This document shows, in pieces, positions 63,877 to 64,000 of a stretch of 64,000 bases of DNA (its first letter is position 1; each line of letters starts with the position of its first letter). A program made the position numbers and the translations under genes. Origin of the DNA: Pontibacter pudoricolor (lineage in GTDB: Bacteria; Bacteroidota; Bacteroidia; Cytophagales; Hymenobacteraceae); the NCBI RefSeq assembly GCF_010092985.1, contig NZ_CP048106.1, forward strand, positions 868,001-932,000, given 5' to 3'. The notes beneath the pieces were generated by a model. That model did not search any database and had not been told where the DNA came from. It saw only the letters and a list, made by a program, of their open reading frames with translations.

Positions 63877-64000
63877 ATGAGACCACTAATCGCCCCATCT
63901 GTACTTGCTTCCGATTTTGCCAACCTGCAATCTGAGGTAGAAATGCTGAATAAAAGCCAGGCCGACTGGCTGCATATTGATATCATGGACGGCCGCTTTG
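63877..64000 (+). CDS. rpe: Ribulose-phosphate 3-epimerase, 5' part
   Basis: The window ends after the first ~41 residues. The start [20 protein letters not shown] and HIDIMDGRF are the unmistakable beginning of the pentose-phosphate epimerase: Ser in the first motif and His and Asp of the metal site in the second. It interconverts ribulose 5-phosphate and xylulose 5-phosphate in the cytosol. Starts 69 bases after the subtilase. Confidence 0.93.
   Translation, partial: MRPLIAPSVLASDFANLQSEVEMLNKSQADWLHIDIMDGRF

Noticed and set aside
1..64000. CRISPR array, prophage, insertion sequence with transposase, toxin-antitoxin or defence island
   Set aside because: No regularly spaced repeats, transposase, integrase, phage structural gene or known defence gene was recognised. 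The only mobile-like DNA is the 150-bp element family.

Overview
The window is about 64 kb of chromosome from a member of the Bacteroidota, most likely of the Cytophagales and close to Pontibacter or another Hymenobacteraceae. Pointers are the short primary sigma factor (287 aa), a histone H1-like small protein, bacillithiol synthesis (bshB1), a subtilase with a type IX secretion tail, an HU-CCDC81/SPOR envelope protein, TAnnTTTG-type promoter boxes and an almost complete lack of Shine-Dalgarno sequences. Placement to genus is inference; no 16S rRNA is present. I see no prophage, transposase, CRISPR array or defence island, so this is mainly a core-genome segment.

Layout. 1-8.4 kb: sugar metabolism and housekeeping (a lipoprotein cut by the left edge, pgi, otsB, fba, an exonuclease/GIY-YIG fusion, an AI-2E-type permease). 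8.7-18.7 kb, plus strand: parE-parC, two TPR proteins, then thrS-infC-rpmI-rplT. 19.2-32.2 kb, a long minus-strand run: a PepSY-like/SdiA-regulated lipoprotein, a two-component system, a GreA/B-type factor, a diadenylate-cyclase-like protein, and pbpC with its alpha-2-macroglobulin partner. 32.3-39.5 kb: small envelope proteins, tRNA-Met, an LptF/G permease, rpsO-pnp-rpoD. 39.6-47.2 kb: trxB, an M23/LysM peptidase, bshB1, accC, a serine-palmitoyltransferase-type enzyme, a histone H1-like protein, tyrS. 47.2-48.1 kb is gene-poor. 48.1-59.3 kb: holA, then an envelope cluster (large TPR protein, beta-barrel, HU-CCDC81/SPOR protein, ExbB/TolQ, ExbD/TolR, TonB/TolA-like), folC and trmB. 59.5-64 kb: an unusual TrpF-like protein, mnmA, a lipoprotein, a T9SS subtilase and the start of rpe.

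The most striking signal is not a gene. The 10-bp palindrome AACTATAGTT occurs 20 times exactly by my reading, against roughly 0.1 expected, and its core CTATAG about 100 times. It lies both inside genes and between them, and is missing from the most highly expressed genes. This resembles the highly iterated palindrome (HIP1) of cyanobacteria and deserves genome-wide study. Other notable points are a 150-bp MITE-like element in two inverted copies about 14.6 kb apart (plus a decayed relative), an infC gene that seems to start at ATA behind a strong Shine-Dalgarno sequence, terminators embedded in longer inverted repeats, and a TrpF-like barrel without the catalytic cysteine.
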